In this document: positions 15,790 to 24,426 of the stretch, piece by piece
How positions within the stretch are numbered: the stretch's first letter is position 1
How the letters are laid out: every line of letters starts with the position of its first letter
Assembly: GCF_018403685.1 (NCBI RefSeq)
Contig: NZ_BOVK01000075.1
Location: 1 to 36,757, forward strand
Source of the DNA: Xylanibacillus composti
GTDB lineage: Bacteria; Bacillota; Bacilli; Paenibacillales; K13
DNA: 36,757 bases
Direction of reading: 5' to 3'
Program-made: the position numbers and the translations under genes
Notes under the pieces: generated by a model
The model's database searches: none
The model's input: only the letters and a program-made list of their open reading frames with translations
What the model was told of the DNA's origin: nothing

Positions 15790-16950
15790 TTAATACTTTT
15801 TCATTCCACTATTTAATATTGATTCCAAATGGTAAATAATTTTTTCCTGATCTTCAGTCCTCATATTAGATCCAGATGGTAGACACAAACCACGTGCAAA
15901 CAATATATCTGAGATGCTTTCGTGTTCTTTATGCGGGTAATAAAGACATTTTTCAAAAAGAGGTTGACGATGTAAAGGTTTCCATACAGGCCGAGACTCA
16001 ATATTAGCGGCTTCTAGCTCATTAATAATTTCCGATGGAGTTACTGCAATCAACTGTGGATCTAAAGTCACTACAGTCAGCCATCTTGTTGATCTTCCAA
16101 ATGTCGCCTCCGGCATAAAAGATATACCTTTAAACTTAGATAATCTCTCTAAATAAACTTGACTTACTTCTCTTCTTGCACGAACGCGTTCCTCTAATAC
16201 ACGCAGTTGTCCTCTACCAATCCCCGCCAGCACATTACTCATACGATAATTATAGCCGCACTCAATATGTTGGTAATGTTTGGCTGGTTCACGAGCCTGA
16301 GTTGCCCAAAAACGTGCTTTATCTAACGCGTCAAGATCATTTGAAATCAGCGCTCCGCCACCTGATGTTGTTATAATTTTATTACCATTAAAAGAATAGA
16401 TTCCAAAATATCCAATTGACCCGCTCTTTCGACTTTTGTATGTCGCCCCTAACGATTCCGCGGCATCTTCAATGACTGGAACATTATAGTAGTTGCATAG
16501 TTCCATGATGGGGTCTAGATCCGCACTCTGCCCGTATAGATTAACAACAATAACAGCTTTAGGAAACTTTCCAGAAAGTTGAGCGTCATGGAAAGCTTTT
16601 TCCAGTGCTTTAGGAGACATATTCCAACTTTCGGGCTCGGAATCAATAAATATTGGTGTAGCACCTTGATACAGGATGGGATTAGCACTTGCTACAAAAG
16701 TGAGTGATGAGCAAAAGACCAAGTCTCCTTGCTGAACCCCTAGTAGTTTTAATGCCAAATGAATTGCAGCAGTACCGGATGAAAGCACTACCGCTCCAGC
16801 TACCCCTGCATATTCTGCCAGTTCGTATTCAAATGCATCCACATTAGGGCCTAAAGGAGCAATCCAATTAGTGGAGAATGCCTCCTCCACAAAAACACGT
16901 TCATACTCCCCGATGTGTGGTGAAGATAAAAAGATTCTATTTGATGTCAA
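15790..16950 (-). CDS. epsN: EpsN/PglE-like UDP-4-keto-sugar aminotransferase
   Basis: A 386-residue PLP enzyme of the DegT/DnrJ/EryC1/StrS family. It is closely like Bacillus subtilis EpsN from memory: SNWIAPLGPNVDAFE, SGTAAIHLALKLL, the PLP lysine K191 in SFNGNKIITTSGGG, and the ending CLPSGSNM. Such enzymes use glutamate to aminate C4 of a UDP-4-keto-6-deoxy-GlcNAc, the step toward UDP-N-acetylbacillosamine. The substrate would come from the PglF-type dehydratase at 30027-31959, which is 13 kb away in the same cluster. The TTG at 16950 follows GGGGAG at about nine bases. Confidence 0.88.
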   Translation of the reverse strand: MTSNRIFLSSPHIGEYERVFVEEAFSTNWIAPLGPNVDAFEYELAEYAGVAGAVVLSSGTAAIHLALKLLGVQQGDLVFCSSLTFVASANPILYQGATPIFIDSEPESWNMSPKALEKAFHDAQLSGKFPKAVIVVNLYGQSADLDPIMELCNYYNVPVIEDAAESLGATYKSRKSGSIGYFGIYSFNGNKIITTSGGGALISNDLDALDKARFWATQAREPAKHYQHIECGYNYRMSNVLAGIGRGQLRVLEERVRARREVSQVYLERLSKFKGISFMPEATFGRSTRWLTVVTLDPQLIAVTPSEIINELEAANIESRPVWKPLHRQPLFEKCLYYPHKEHESISDILFARGLCLPSGSNMRTEDQEKIIYHLESILNSGMKKY

Positions 16951-17092
16951 ATTGATGGTCTCCCCTCTCAGAAAATACGGTTCGCTTCACAACGGCTACC
17001 GTTCCTTCATTTTTTTTACAAGCGCCCATTTACAGTTAAACGAAGATCAACACATGTTCTATATAAGGTGACCTGAACAAAACGGTATAAAA

Positions 17093-18313
17093 TCAAGCGT
17101 CTCCAAGCTTATATTTAAAGATGATATTTAGCATTATTGTTAAAAATACCATGTAAAATATTGACTCTAAATTATAACTCCCATAAAACCCGACATTAGT
17201 AATGAATAGGCAGAGTTGTGAAAAGTTGATGGATATTAAGTTTATCAACATTTTTTCTTTCAGAGAAATGTCCTTAATACTTTTGTAGATACTTAGTGCT
17301 TTGAAAATAATATAACTAAATAACAACATATAGATTGTAAAACCAATAAAGCCGTATGATAAAATAATTGTTAATACAAAGTTATGCGGATTCCAATGGT
17401 CTTGGTTGGAACCAAGAACTTCTCCCCAACCTCGCATTCCATGCCCTACATAAGGTTTTTCTAATATAAGTTCGATTGACTGCCCCCATATAGAAAATCT
17501 CCCCGATGAGATCTTGTCTAATTCCAAAAACTCAATTTCTTTAATGTGATCAATCATAACTAAAGACATTAAAATGATAATGAGGGGGATGAATATGATA
17601 ATTACAATGATTTTCAACTTAGTTGAACTCTTCTTTTTGTATTGTGATAAAAGAATATTTGTTAGCACGAAAACTATATATCCCATTATTGCCGCTCGCA
17701 CACCGGAAATCAGAAGTATGAGAAGTGAAATAAGCGCATAAACTAAGTAACTTTTATTTTTGTATATATAGAACATTACAGTCCAAATTACTGTAGAATA
17801 AAATATAATGTAGCCGTCAATATTAATATTATATAACAACTCGTTTAACAATAACTTATTACTATTACTCAATAAGTTTACTCCAAATGTGATATGGCTA
17901 AAATTTAAGACCAAAAAAATAATTGCGAATAATAAAAATACAAACCCTACCTTTTTCAAAATAACAATATTTCTACTCAAGTCGTCATTTAAACTGGGCA
18001 GTGTAACGATAAATAAAATTAGATATACCCAGTGCACTAAATCGAACACTACAGTGTTACCGTTATTACTCAAACCAGTTATTATAAGCCACAGTAGGTA
18101 CATCAACAAAAGAGAGAAGATAATTAAATTATATTTATATCTCATTTTAAGATGAATAATTGAAATTAGAATGAAAACAATTACATTTAATGTTATTGCA
18201 ATAAGTAATCCATTATAACTCTTATAGATTGTCTCAATTGAAAGAAATAACGATATTAAAGTTATATAGACAACTAGTTTTTCATATAACTTATCCGTTG
18301 TTACACGGTTCAT
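17093..18313 (-). CDS. Wzy/O-antigen-ligase-family membrane protein, likely polysaccharide polymerase
   Basis: A 406-residue integral membrane protein with around ten hydrophobic helices. The conserved Wzy_C-like region is at about residues 267-320: SSGRFSIWGQSIELILEKP, then GHGMRGWGE and a WNPHNFVLTIILSYG loop with the expected histidine. The small size, without a soluble tail, favours a repeat-unit polymerase acting on undecaprenyl-linked sugars at the outer face. A second, larger member of the superfamily lies at 24427. The ATG at 18313 follows GGAGGGAGGGAT. The gene is very AT-rich. Confidence 0.8.
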   Translation of the reverse strand: MNRVTTDKLYEKLVVYITLISLFLSIETIYKSYNGLLIAITLNVIVFILISIIHLKMRYKYNLIIFSLLLMYLLWLIITGLSNNGNTVVFDLVHWVYLILFIVTLPSLNDDLSRNIVILKKVGFVFLLFAIIFLVLNFSHITFGVNLLSNSNKLLLNELLYNINIDGYIIFYSTVIWTVMFYIYKNKSYLVYALISLLILLISGVRAAIMGYIVFVLTNILLSQYKKKSSTKLKIIVIIIFIPLIIILMSLVMIDHIKEIEFLELDKISSGRFSIWGQSIELILEKPYVGHGMRGWGEVLGSNQDHWNPHNFVLTIILSYGFIGFTIYMLLFSYIIFKALSIYKSIKDISLKEKMLINLISINFSQLCLFITNVGFYGSYNLESIFYMVFLTIMLNIIFKYKLGDA

Positions 18314-18330
18314 ATCCCTCCCTCCTTACA

Positions 18331-19857
18331 TTAAGTTGTCTTTCTCCGTATCCATTTAATCAGACTTCTTATTTCTAAAAGAATAATTAAGAATATGAAT
18401 ACGGATATTGATTTAGCAGTGACAAATGATAGAGAAATCAGTTTTTCGAATATCGATAGATCAATTGCAAATGAATAGTTACTTGCAATGTAATTCCGCA
18501 CTATCAGATATGAAAGTACAGTTGCGATTATTACCCTTAAAAATGTCACTAAGCTAGCGAATATTAGTTTCTTACTTTCTTCATTCTCCTTAATTAAGAA
18601 TGTAAAATAGAATAGCACGCCTATAAAAAAACTCAAAGATGTTGCCAATGCAATTCCATTCGGACCCATATTTTTGGATAACATCACATTTAATATAATA
18701 TTACTACTGATAATAACAATTCCAACAATTACTGCCTGCCAAGATTTATGGTTCGCATATGCATAACGAGTAAACTTCTCAATAATTGCATATCCAAGAA
18801 ATCCAAGCGCATACCACTTTAGTACTTCACCAGTTAGTCTAACTGCACTACTATCAAATAATCCCCTTTCGAATAAAGTGCTAATAATCTCATTCGAGAA
18901 TAATAAAACAATAAATGTCAGTGGTAACGATATAAACGTCAGCAACTTACTGCTTATTAGAAATGTATTAAGCTGTTCAACTGTGTCATTTTTAAGTTCA
19001 GATAATTTAGGGAATATAACATTAGCAATAGATATTATTATTATACTGTGCATTAATGTTATCACTTTACCAGAATAAACTATAGCAGCGACACTCCCTC
19101 CTTCCATTCCAGTTGCAAAAAATCTGTCCAAATAAGTGTTAATCAAAAATACCGAGCTACTTATCATAGTAGGGGCAATCACTTTAATATTCTCTGTTAG
19201 ATAATCACTAACCGTAGCCTTGGGCCTAAATTTGTACCCGTATTTAATTGCGAAAAAATAAGTCACAACAAACTTTGCAACATATGACAATAAAGTTACG
19301 ACCATAAACATTGTGATATTTTGGTCGTTTCCATATACAATCAAATAATATATACATACCAGATTTAAAGGTATACTACTTATAGCTGTTATATAATAGA
19401 ATTTCTTTGCTAACAAGAATCCTAAAAAAATTGCTTCTATAATAGAAAAAATAGCAATTGGGAATCCTATTTTGCATAATCTTAATAGTAAACTGTAATT
19501 TATTGAATTTGTATTACCCATAAGCAGTGATAAAATATCATCGATAAATAAATAAAACGCCATACTCAATATAAATACGAAAGCCAGTCCTACAAAAACC
19601 AATTGATTGATATGGTTGTTAATATATTCAATGTTGTATTTCTTTAGTATCTTATTGTATATTGGAACAATCGAATCCTGAATGGATTGTGACATTAAAA
19701 TTGGCACTACTGTTATGAACGTTAAAGCTGTAAAATATAAATCAATATGTTCCGATATACCAAACTTCATAGCTGTCAGAATATCCCGAACAAATCCTAA
19801 TAATCTAATAAACAAACTAAAACATATCACTAGAACTGACGTTTTTATGATATTCAT
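18331..19857 (-). CDS. MurJ/MviN-like lipid-linked oligosaccharide flippase
   Basis: A 508-residue protein with about 14 transmembrane helices of the MOP (multidrug/oligosaccharidyl-lipid/polysaccharide exporter) superfamily. The N-terminus GFVRDILTAMKFGISEHIDLYFTA and later ERGLFDSSAVRLTGEVLKWYALG match the MurJ/MviN subgroup. In this setting it most likely acts as the Wzx-type flippase for the cluster's lipid-linked repeat, not as the housekeeping lipid II flippase; this is inferred from its position. The ATG at 19857 has AAAGGCGG just upstream; a TTG five codons earlier would include that site. Confidence 0.85.
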   Translation of the reverse strand: MNIIKTSVLVICFSLFIRLLGFVRDILTAMKFGISEHIDLYFTALTFITVVPILMSQSIQDSIVPIYNKILKKYNIEYINNHINQLVFVGLAFVFILSMAFYLFIDDILSLLMGNTNSINYSLLLRLCKIGFPIAIFSIIEAIFLGFLLAKKFYYITAISSIPLNLVCIYYLIVYGNDQNITMFMVVTLLSYVAKFVVTYFFAIKYGYKFRPKATVSDYLTENIKVIAPTMISSSVFLINTYLDRFFATGMEGGSVAAIVYSGKVITLMHSIIIISIANVIFPKLSELKNDTVEQLNTFLISSKLLTFISLPLTFIVLLFSNEIISTLFERGLFDSSAVRLTGEVLKWYALGFLGYAIIEKFTRYAYANHKSWQAVIVGIVIISSNIILNVMLSKNMGPNGIALATSLSFFIGVLFYFTFLIKENEESKKLIFASLVTFLRVIIATVLSYLIVRNYIASNYSFAIDLSIFEKLISLSFVTAKSISVFIFLIILLEIRSLIKWIRRKTT

Positions 19858-19885
19858 ATTTCCGCCTTTCAATCACGGCCATTTT

Positions 19886-21019
19886 CTAGGAGTTTCTAGC
19901 GCTCCAAACTGTTCTCATCACATAATCTGTATATGAAATTATAATCCTTACGACTTTTTCTGAGACATTTGGTATATTATAATCGGAAACTATTCTTAAG
20001 GGTTGATTATTATAATTCTCAAGTAACTTCAACCCCTGTAAGATACGATCTTTCCCCAAACCTACCATCATCACTGAAGTTTCTTCCATTGCCTCTGGTC
20101 TTTCATGAGCCTCTCTAATATTGAGTGCTTTCAGTCCCAATATTGATGCTTCTTCGCTTATAGTACCACTATCACTTAGTACTGCTTTTGCACTCTTTTG
20201 GAGTTTAATGTAGTCAATAAACCCTAGTGGTTTTACTGTTTGAATTAGAGGGCTTAATTCACTCTTTCTTGATTCTAACATATTTCTTGTTCTAGGGTGT
20301 GTACTGAAAATAATTGGTAAACAATATTTGTTGGCAATAGTATTAAGACTATCTATTAAAGCCGTAAAGTTTCCTTCCATATTAATGTTTTCTTCTCTAT
20401 GTGCGGAAACAACAAAATATTCATCCTCATTCAGATTAAGATTTCTGAGAATATTTGATTTGTCAATTTCACCTTTTTTGGAACCCAACACCTCAAACAT
20501 TGGACTTCCTGTTTTGATCACTCTATCTGCAGGCAAACCTTCGCGTAGTAAATATTCTCTAGCAATATCACTATAGGTAAGGTTGATATCAGCAATATGA
20601 TCTACAATTTTTCTGTTTGTTTCTTCTGGTACCCGCTGATCGAAACACCTATTTCCTGCTTCCATGTGGAATATCGGTATTTTTTTCTTTTTCGCAGCAA
20701 TAGCACATAAGCAGCTATTTGTATCTCCTAGTACCAGAAATGCATCAGGTTTTACCTGATCCAAAATTTTATCTATTCTTATCAAAACATTACCTATTGT
20801 TTCGACTGCAGAACCTGTTGCAGCATCCAAGAAATGATCTGGTTTACTTAAATTAAAGTCCTTAAAAAATACTTCGTTTAACTCATAGTCATAGTTTTGG
20901 CCAGTATGCACAAGGGTATGTTCAATAACATCAGATTGTTCTAGTTTACGAATCACACATGAAAGTCTAATAATTTCAGGACGAGTACCTACTACAGTCA
21001 TTACCTTTAATTTTTTCAT
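19886..21019 (-). CDS. capG: CapG/WbjD/FnlC-type UDP-sugar 2-epimerase
   Basis: A 377-residue non-hydrolysing UDP-GlcNAc 2-epimerase-family enzyme. Visible motifs include VGTRPEIIRLSCVI, HTGQNYDYELNEVFF, GDTNSCLCAIAAKK, HMEAGNRCFDQRVPEE, SAHREENI and SDSGTISEEA. Following directly on CapE and CapF, it should perform the last step, converting UDP-N-acetyl-L-pneumosamine to UDP-L-FucNAc. The variants DTNSCL and GNRCFD, instead of DTTT and GLRT, are typical of this subgroup. The ATG at 21019 has GGAGG seven bases upstream and overlaps the capF stop region. Cytosolic. Confidence 0.88.
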   Translation of the reverse strand: MKKLKVMTVVGTRPEIIRLSCVIRKLEQSDVIEHTLVHTGQNYDYELNEVFFKDFNLSKPDHFLDAATGSAVETIGNVLIRIDKILDQVKPDAFLVLGDTNSCLCAIAAKKKKIPIFHMEAGNRCFDQRVPEETNRKIVDHIADINLTYSDIAREYLLREGLPADRVIKTGSPMFEVLGSKKGEIDKSNILRNLNLNEDEYFVVSAHREENINMEGNFTALIDSLNTIANKYCLPIIFSTHPRTRNMLESRKSELSPLIQTVKPLGFIDYIKLQKSAKAVLSDSGTISEEASILGLKALNIREAHERPEAMEETSVMMVGLGKDRILQGLKLLENYNNQPLRIVSDYNIPNVSEKVVRIIISYTDYVMRTVWSARNS

Positions 21020-21021
21020 CA

Positions 21022-22131
21022 CTACACCTCCGAAAAGTACGTATCTGATTTTTCCGGATCAAACTCCTCATTCGCCCACATAATAGTAACCATATCACTT
21101 TCTCCTATATTTTCGATATTATGCGTATAACCCGGTGGAATATCAACCACTTCGAGTTCATCACCATTTACGTAGTATTCAATAATTTCAGTTGACCCTA
21201 TCTGTCTAAAACGTATGACACCCTCCCCTTTTACAACCAAAAACTTTTCAACCTTTGTATGATGCCAATGGTTCCCTTTAGTAATTCCTGGTCCGGAAAT
21301 ATTCACCGATACCTGTCCTCTGTCTGGGGTTTTAAGAAACTCAGTAAACGATCCACGATCGTCTTTATTCATCTTCAATTTATAGCTCAGCTTATCTGTT
21401 GGCAAATAGCTTAGATAAGTACTGTATAACTGTTTTTCAAAGCTATTCGATACTTTTGGAACATATCGATTTTGGCGAGATTCCTTAAAAAATCGAATTA
21501 AATCTAGAATTTGACCAAGAGTTGCTTGATGAACACTGGGTATTTCGTAGTATTTTCCAGAAAAATTCCCTTTACCATGTAGTGCTCGAATAAACTCATG
21601 AATTACGTCGTCGATGTATACTAAATTTAACGTTGTTAAAGGATCACTCACCTTAACTTCGAGTTCTCGAGCAATATTATAACAAAATGTTGCCACTACA
21701 CTATTGTAATTAGGTTTACACCATTTTCCAAACACGTTCGGGAGGCGATACACCAACACTCTCGCACCTGTTTCTTCCCCATACTGAAAAAGCAAGTTTT
21801 CACTTGCCTTTTTACTTATCCCATAAGAATTATTCAACTGAGCCTGAATTGATGAAGACATAAGAATTGGACATGTGTTTCCATATTTTTCCAGTCTATT
21901 CAATAATTCTAAAGTAAATTCAAAATTACCTTTCATATAATCGGACTCATCTTCGGGCCTATTCACCCCTGCTAAATGAAAGACAAAATCGACTTCTTGG
22001 CAGTATACGTCTAGAATTTGTGTCTCTGATTCCCTGTTATACTCATATATTTCAAATTGCCTCATAGATTTTAAATGCGCCAATAAGTTTCTCCCAATAA
22101 ACCCCTTCGCCCCTGTTACTAACACTTTCAT
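21022..22131 (-). CDS. capF: CapF/WbjC/FnlB-type bifunctional reductase with C-terminal cupin
   Basis: A 369-residue cytosolic enzyme. The N-terminal short-chain reductase part has VTGAKGFIGRNLL and the YxxxK pair in NSYGISKKASE. The C-terminal cupin (from about residue 250) has the metal-binding GNHWHHTKVEKFLVV and a distal histidine in PPGYTHNIENIG. CapF epimerises at C3 and reduces the 4-keto intermediate on the way to UDP-L-FucNAc. The ATG at 22131 shares one base with the capE TAA stop and has GGAG six bases upstream. The length matches the known family. Confidence 0.92.
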   Translation of the reverse strand: MKVLVTGAKGFIGRNLLAHLKSMRQFEIYEYNRESETQILDVYCQEVDFVFHLAGVNRPEDESDYMKGNFEFTLELLNRLEKYGNTCPILMSSSIQAQLNNSYGISKKASENLLFQYGEETGARVLVYRLPNVFGKWCKPNYNSVVATFCYNIARELEVKVSDPLTTLNLVYIDDVIHEFIRALHGKGNFSGKYYEIPSVHQATLGQILDLIRFFKESRQNRYVPKVSNSFEKQLYSTYLSYLPTDKLSYKLKMNKDDRGSFTEFLKTPDRGQVSVNISGPGITKGNHWHHTKVEKFLVVKGEGVIRFRQIGSTEIIEYYVNGDELEVVDIPPGYTHNIENIGESDMVTIMWANEEFDPEKSDTYFSEV

Positions 22132-23150
22132 TATTTTCTCCAACCTCTCAGTTCCGCTTGAACATAATCTAGCATTAACAATTTCTCTTTAATCTCTTCA
22201 ATAGAAAGCCTTCTAGTATTGTGAGAATTGTATTCCTCTACCGTTGACAGTTTTTGGTCGCCTTCAATGAAATATTTGTCATAGTTTAAGTCTCTTTGGT
22301 CTGCTGGAATCCGATAAAAATCACCCATGTCCACAGCCACGACTTTTTCCTCTTTCGTGAGTAACGTTTCATACTGTTTCTCACCATGTCGAGTTCCAAT
22401 AATCTTAATATCATTATCTATTTGAAACAGATCTTTAATCGCTTGAGCCAAGTCTCCGATAGTTGAAGCTGGCGATTTCTGCACCATGATATCCCCTGCT
22501 TGGGCGTGTTCGAAGGCAAAAACCACCAATTCAACCGCTTCCTCCAAACTCATCAAAAATCTTGTCATATTAGGATTAGTCACCGTAAGGGCTTGTCCAC
22601 TTTTAATCTGTTCAATAAATAGTGGTATAACTGATCCGCGCGAGGCCATCACATTTCCATATCTTGTCCCACATATCACGGTCCTTTCAAACGGAACAGT
22701 TTTTGATTTGGCTACAAACACTTTTTCCATCATTGCCTTAGATATTCCCATTGCATTAATAGGATACGCAGCTTTATCAGTAGATAAGCATATAACTTTT
22801 TTTACTTCACATTCAATGGCAGCATTAAGTACATTGTCTGTACCAAGAATATTAGTTTTCACTGCTTCCAGTGGAAAAAACTCACACGAAGGAACTTGTT
22901 TTAATGCAGCAGCATGAAAAATATAATCAACATTATACATAGCATTTTTCACACTACCAATATCCCTTATGTCTCCTATATAGAACTTTAGCTTATCGCT
23001 CTTATATTGCTTACGCATATCATCTTGTTTTTTTTCATCCCTAGAAAAAATTCTGATCTCTTTAACTTCTGATTCCAAGAACCTTCTCATTACGGCATGC
23101 CCAAATGATCCGGTCCCCCCTGTTATTAGTAGAGTCTTGTTTTTAAGCAC
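22131..23150 (-). CDS. capE: CapE/WbjB/FnlA-type UDP-GlcNAc 4,6-dehydratase/5-epimerase
   Basis: A 339-residue soluble SDR enzyme starting the UDP-L-FucNAc pathway. ITGGTGSFGHAVM binds NADP. The usual catalytic tyrosine is replaced by methionine in MGISK (M134, K138), with D125-K126 in STDKAAYP; this is the hallmark of the inverting 4,6-dehydratase/5-epimerase group. AAALKQVPSCEFFP and RYGNVMASRGSVIP are conserved. The GTG at 23150 has AAAGG nine bases upstream; a GTG three codons earlier is too close to that site. capE, capF and capG are contiguous. Confidence 0.93.
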   Translation of the reverse strand: MLKNKTLLITGGTGSFGHAVMRRFLESEVKEIRIFSRDEKKQDDMRKQYKSDKLKFYIGDIRDIGSVKNAMYNVDYIFHAAALKQVPSCEFFPLEAVKTNILGTDNVLNAAIECEVKKVICLSTDKAAYPINAMGISKAMMEKVFVAKSKTVPFERTVICGTRYGNVMASRGSVIPLFIEQIKSGQALTVTNPNMTRFLMSLEEAVELVVFAFEHAQAGDIMVQKSPASTIGDLAQAIKDLFQIDNDIKIIGTRHGEKQYETLLTKEEKVVAVDMGDFYRIPADQRDLNYDKYFIEGDQKLSTVEEYNSHNTRRLSIEEIKEKLLMLDYVQAELRGWRK

Positions 23151-23164
23151 CGCTAACACCCTTT

Positions 23165-24367
23165 CTATTTAAAATGGCGAATGATTACATCATAGGTATG
23201 TTTAGACGTGTAGTTATTTTCCAAGTATACCCTTGCATTATTCCCCATATCTTCTCTGACTTTATCATCTATAAGTGTCTTTACGTTCTTGTTAAAAGCA
23301 AGAATATCCCCACTTTCACACCAAAATCCAAACTTCCCTTCTTCAATCGCTGACCTAAGATCTGTATTAGTGTCTGTTGCAGCTAGTACAGGCATTGAAG
23401 CCTGCATATAACCTAGTAATCGGGATGGGAAATTAGGTATTGTAAAGCGTCTGTCTAAAAATATTAGCCCTACATCGCATGATTGAACCAAAAGATTGTA
23501 TTCTTGTCTAGGCAAGTACTCAATCAATTTTGCATTCGTCGGATTGTTCATATCAAAATATCGTTTAATCTTACTATACTCTGTTCCAGATCCCGCAATA
23601 ATAAAATAAGCCTTGTCATTGAATTTATTTGAATCCAGGCACTGAATTAAAAAATCTATTCCTTGCGGTTTTCCAAGATTGCCTCCATAAATATACACTA
23701 CTTTCGTTAATGGAATATTATACTTCAATCGCGCAGCTTTAATGGAAGATTCATCTTTTAATACTTCACTTGGCATTATACTATTAGGGCATACTTCAAT
23801 TTTATTTGGATTAATATCTGGATTATTGTTTATAATATACTCAACATTTGCTTTTGACATACACCCTATATAATCCGAGATCTGGTATAGTTTTCTTTCT
23901 TTAGATCTAAAGTATTTATACAATAAACCATTCTTCCGCATATAATTCAAATCAACCGCATTTTGTGGGAAAATATCCTTCAACAATAAGTATGCTTTTG
24001 CCCCATCTCTCTTTTTTACATACTCAACCACTTTTTCAAATGTAATAGGAGGCGTAGAATAAATTACTAAATCGAACCGAATTGAGTTTAAGTGTTTTTT
24101 TATTGCCTTGATAAATAATGATTCAATGAGTAAAGTTGATATACCTTTCTCAAAAATATTAGTCTTTGTTAAATTACCCGTCTTCACCCTCAAAATGTGA
24201 ATACCCTCTTCGATTCTGTAATCTGTTGCTTTATTCTCTTTTCTTTCGGTCGGGTTTACGATATACACCCGGTGATGACGGTCTCTGAATTGTTTAAGCA
24301 GATCCGTATAAATTCCTTGTTCTCTAATGCTAGTGATCTTACCAATTGTCAGAAACAATACATTCAT
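23165..24367 (-). CDS. WbuB-like family 4 glycosyltransferase
   Basis: A 400-residue GT-B enzyme, GT4 family, with no membrane segment. The N-terminal half has IREQGIYTDLLKQFRDRHHRVYIV, YSTPPITFEKVVEYV and LLLKDIFPQNAVDL, typical of WbuB/WcaI-type transferases. The C-terminal half has IYGGNLGKPQGIDFLI, IAGSGTEYSKIKR and the late FPSRLLGYMQASMPVLAA donor-binding region. WbuB-type enzymes are often encoded next to the FucNAc genes, so L-FucNAc transfer to the lipid-linked initiating sugar is the likely role (inferred). It is the only separate glycosyltransferase in the cluster. The ATG at 24367 follows AGGGTG. Confidence 0.85.
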   Translation of the reverse strand: MNVLFLTIGKITSIREQGIYTDLLKQFRDRHHRVYIVNPTERKENKATDYRIEEGIHILRVKTGNLTKTNIFEKGISTLLIESLFIKAIKKHLNSIRFDLVIYSTPPITFEKVVEYVKKRDGAKAYLLLKDIFPQNAVDLNYMRKNGLLYKYFRSKERKLYQISDYIGCMSKANVEYIINNNPDINPNKIEVCPNSIMPSEVLKDESSIKAARLKYNIPLTKVVYIYGGNLGKPQGIDFLIQCLDSNKFNDKAYFIIAGSGTEYSKIKRYFDMNNPTNAKLIEYLPRQEYNLLVQSCDVGLIFLDRRFTIPNFPSRLLGYMQASMPVLAATDTNTDLRSAIEEGKFGFWCESGDILAFNKNVKTLIDDKVREDMGNNARVYLENNYTSKHTYDVIIRHFK

Positions 24368-24426
24368 AATTTCACCCTATAGTATAAAATAAATAACCCT
24401 TTTAAACCAATTATCATTTATTTCCT

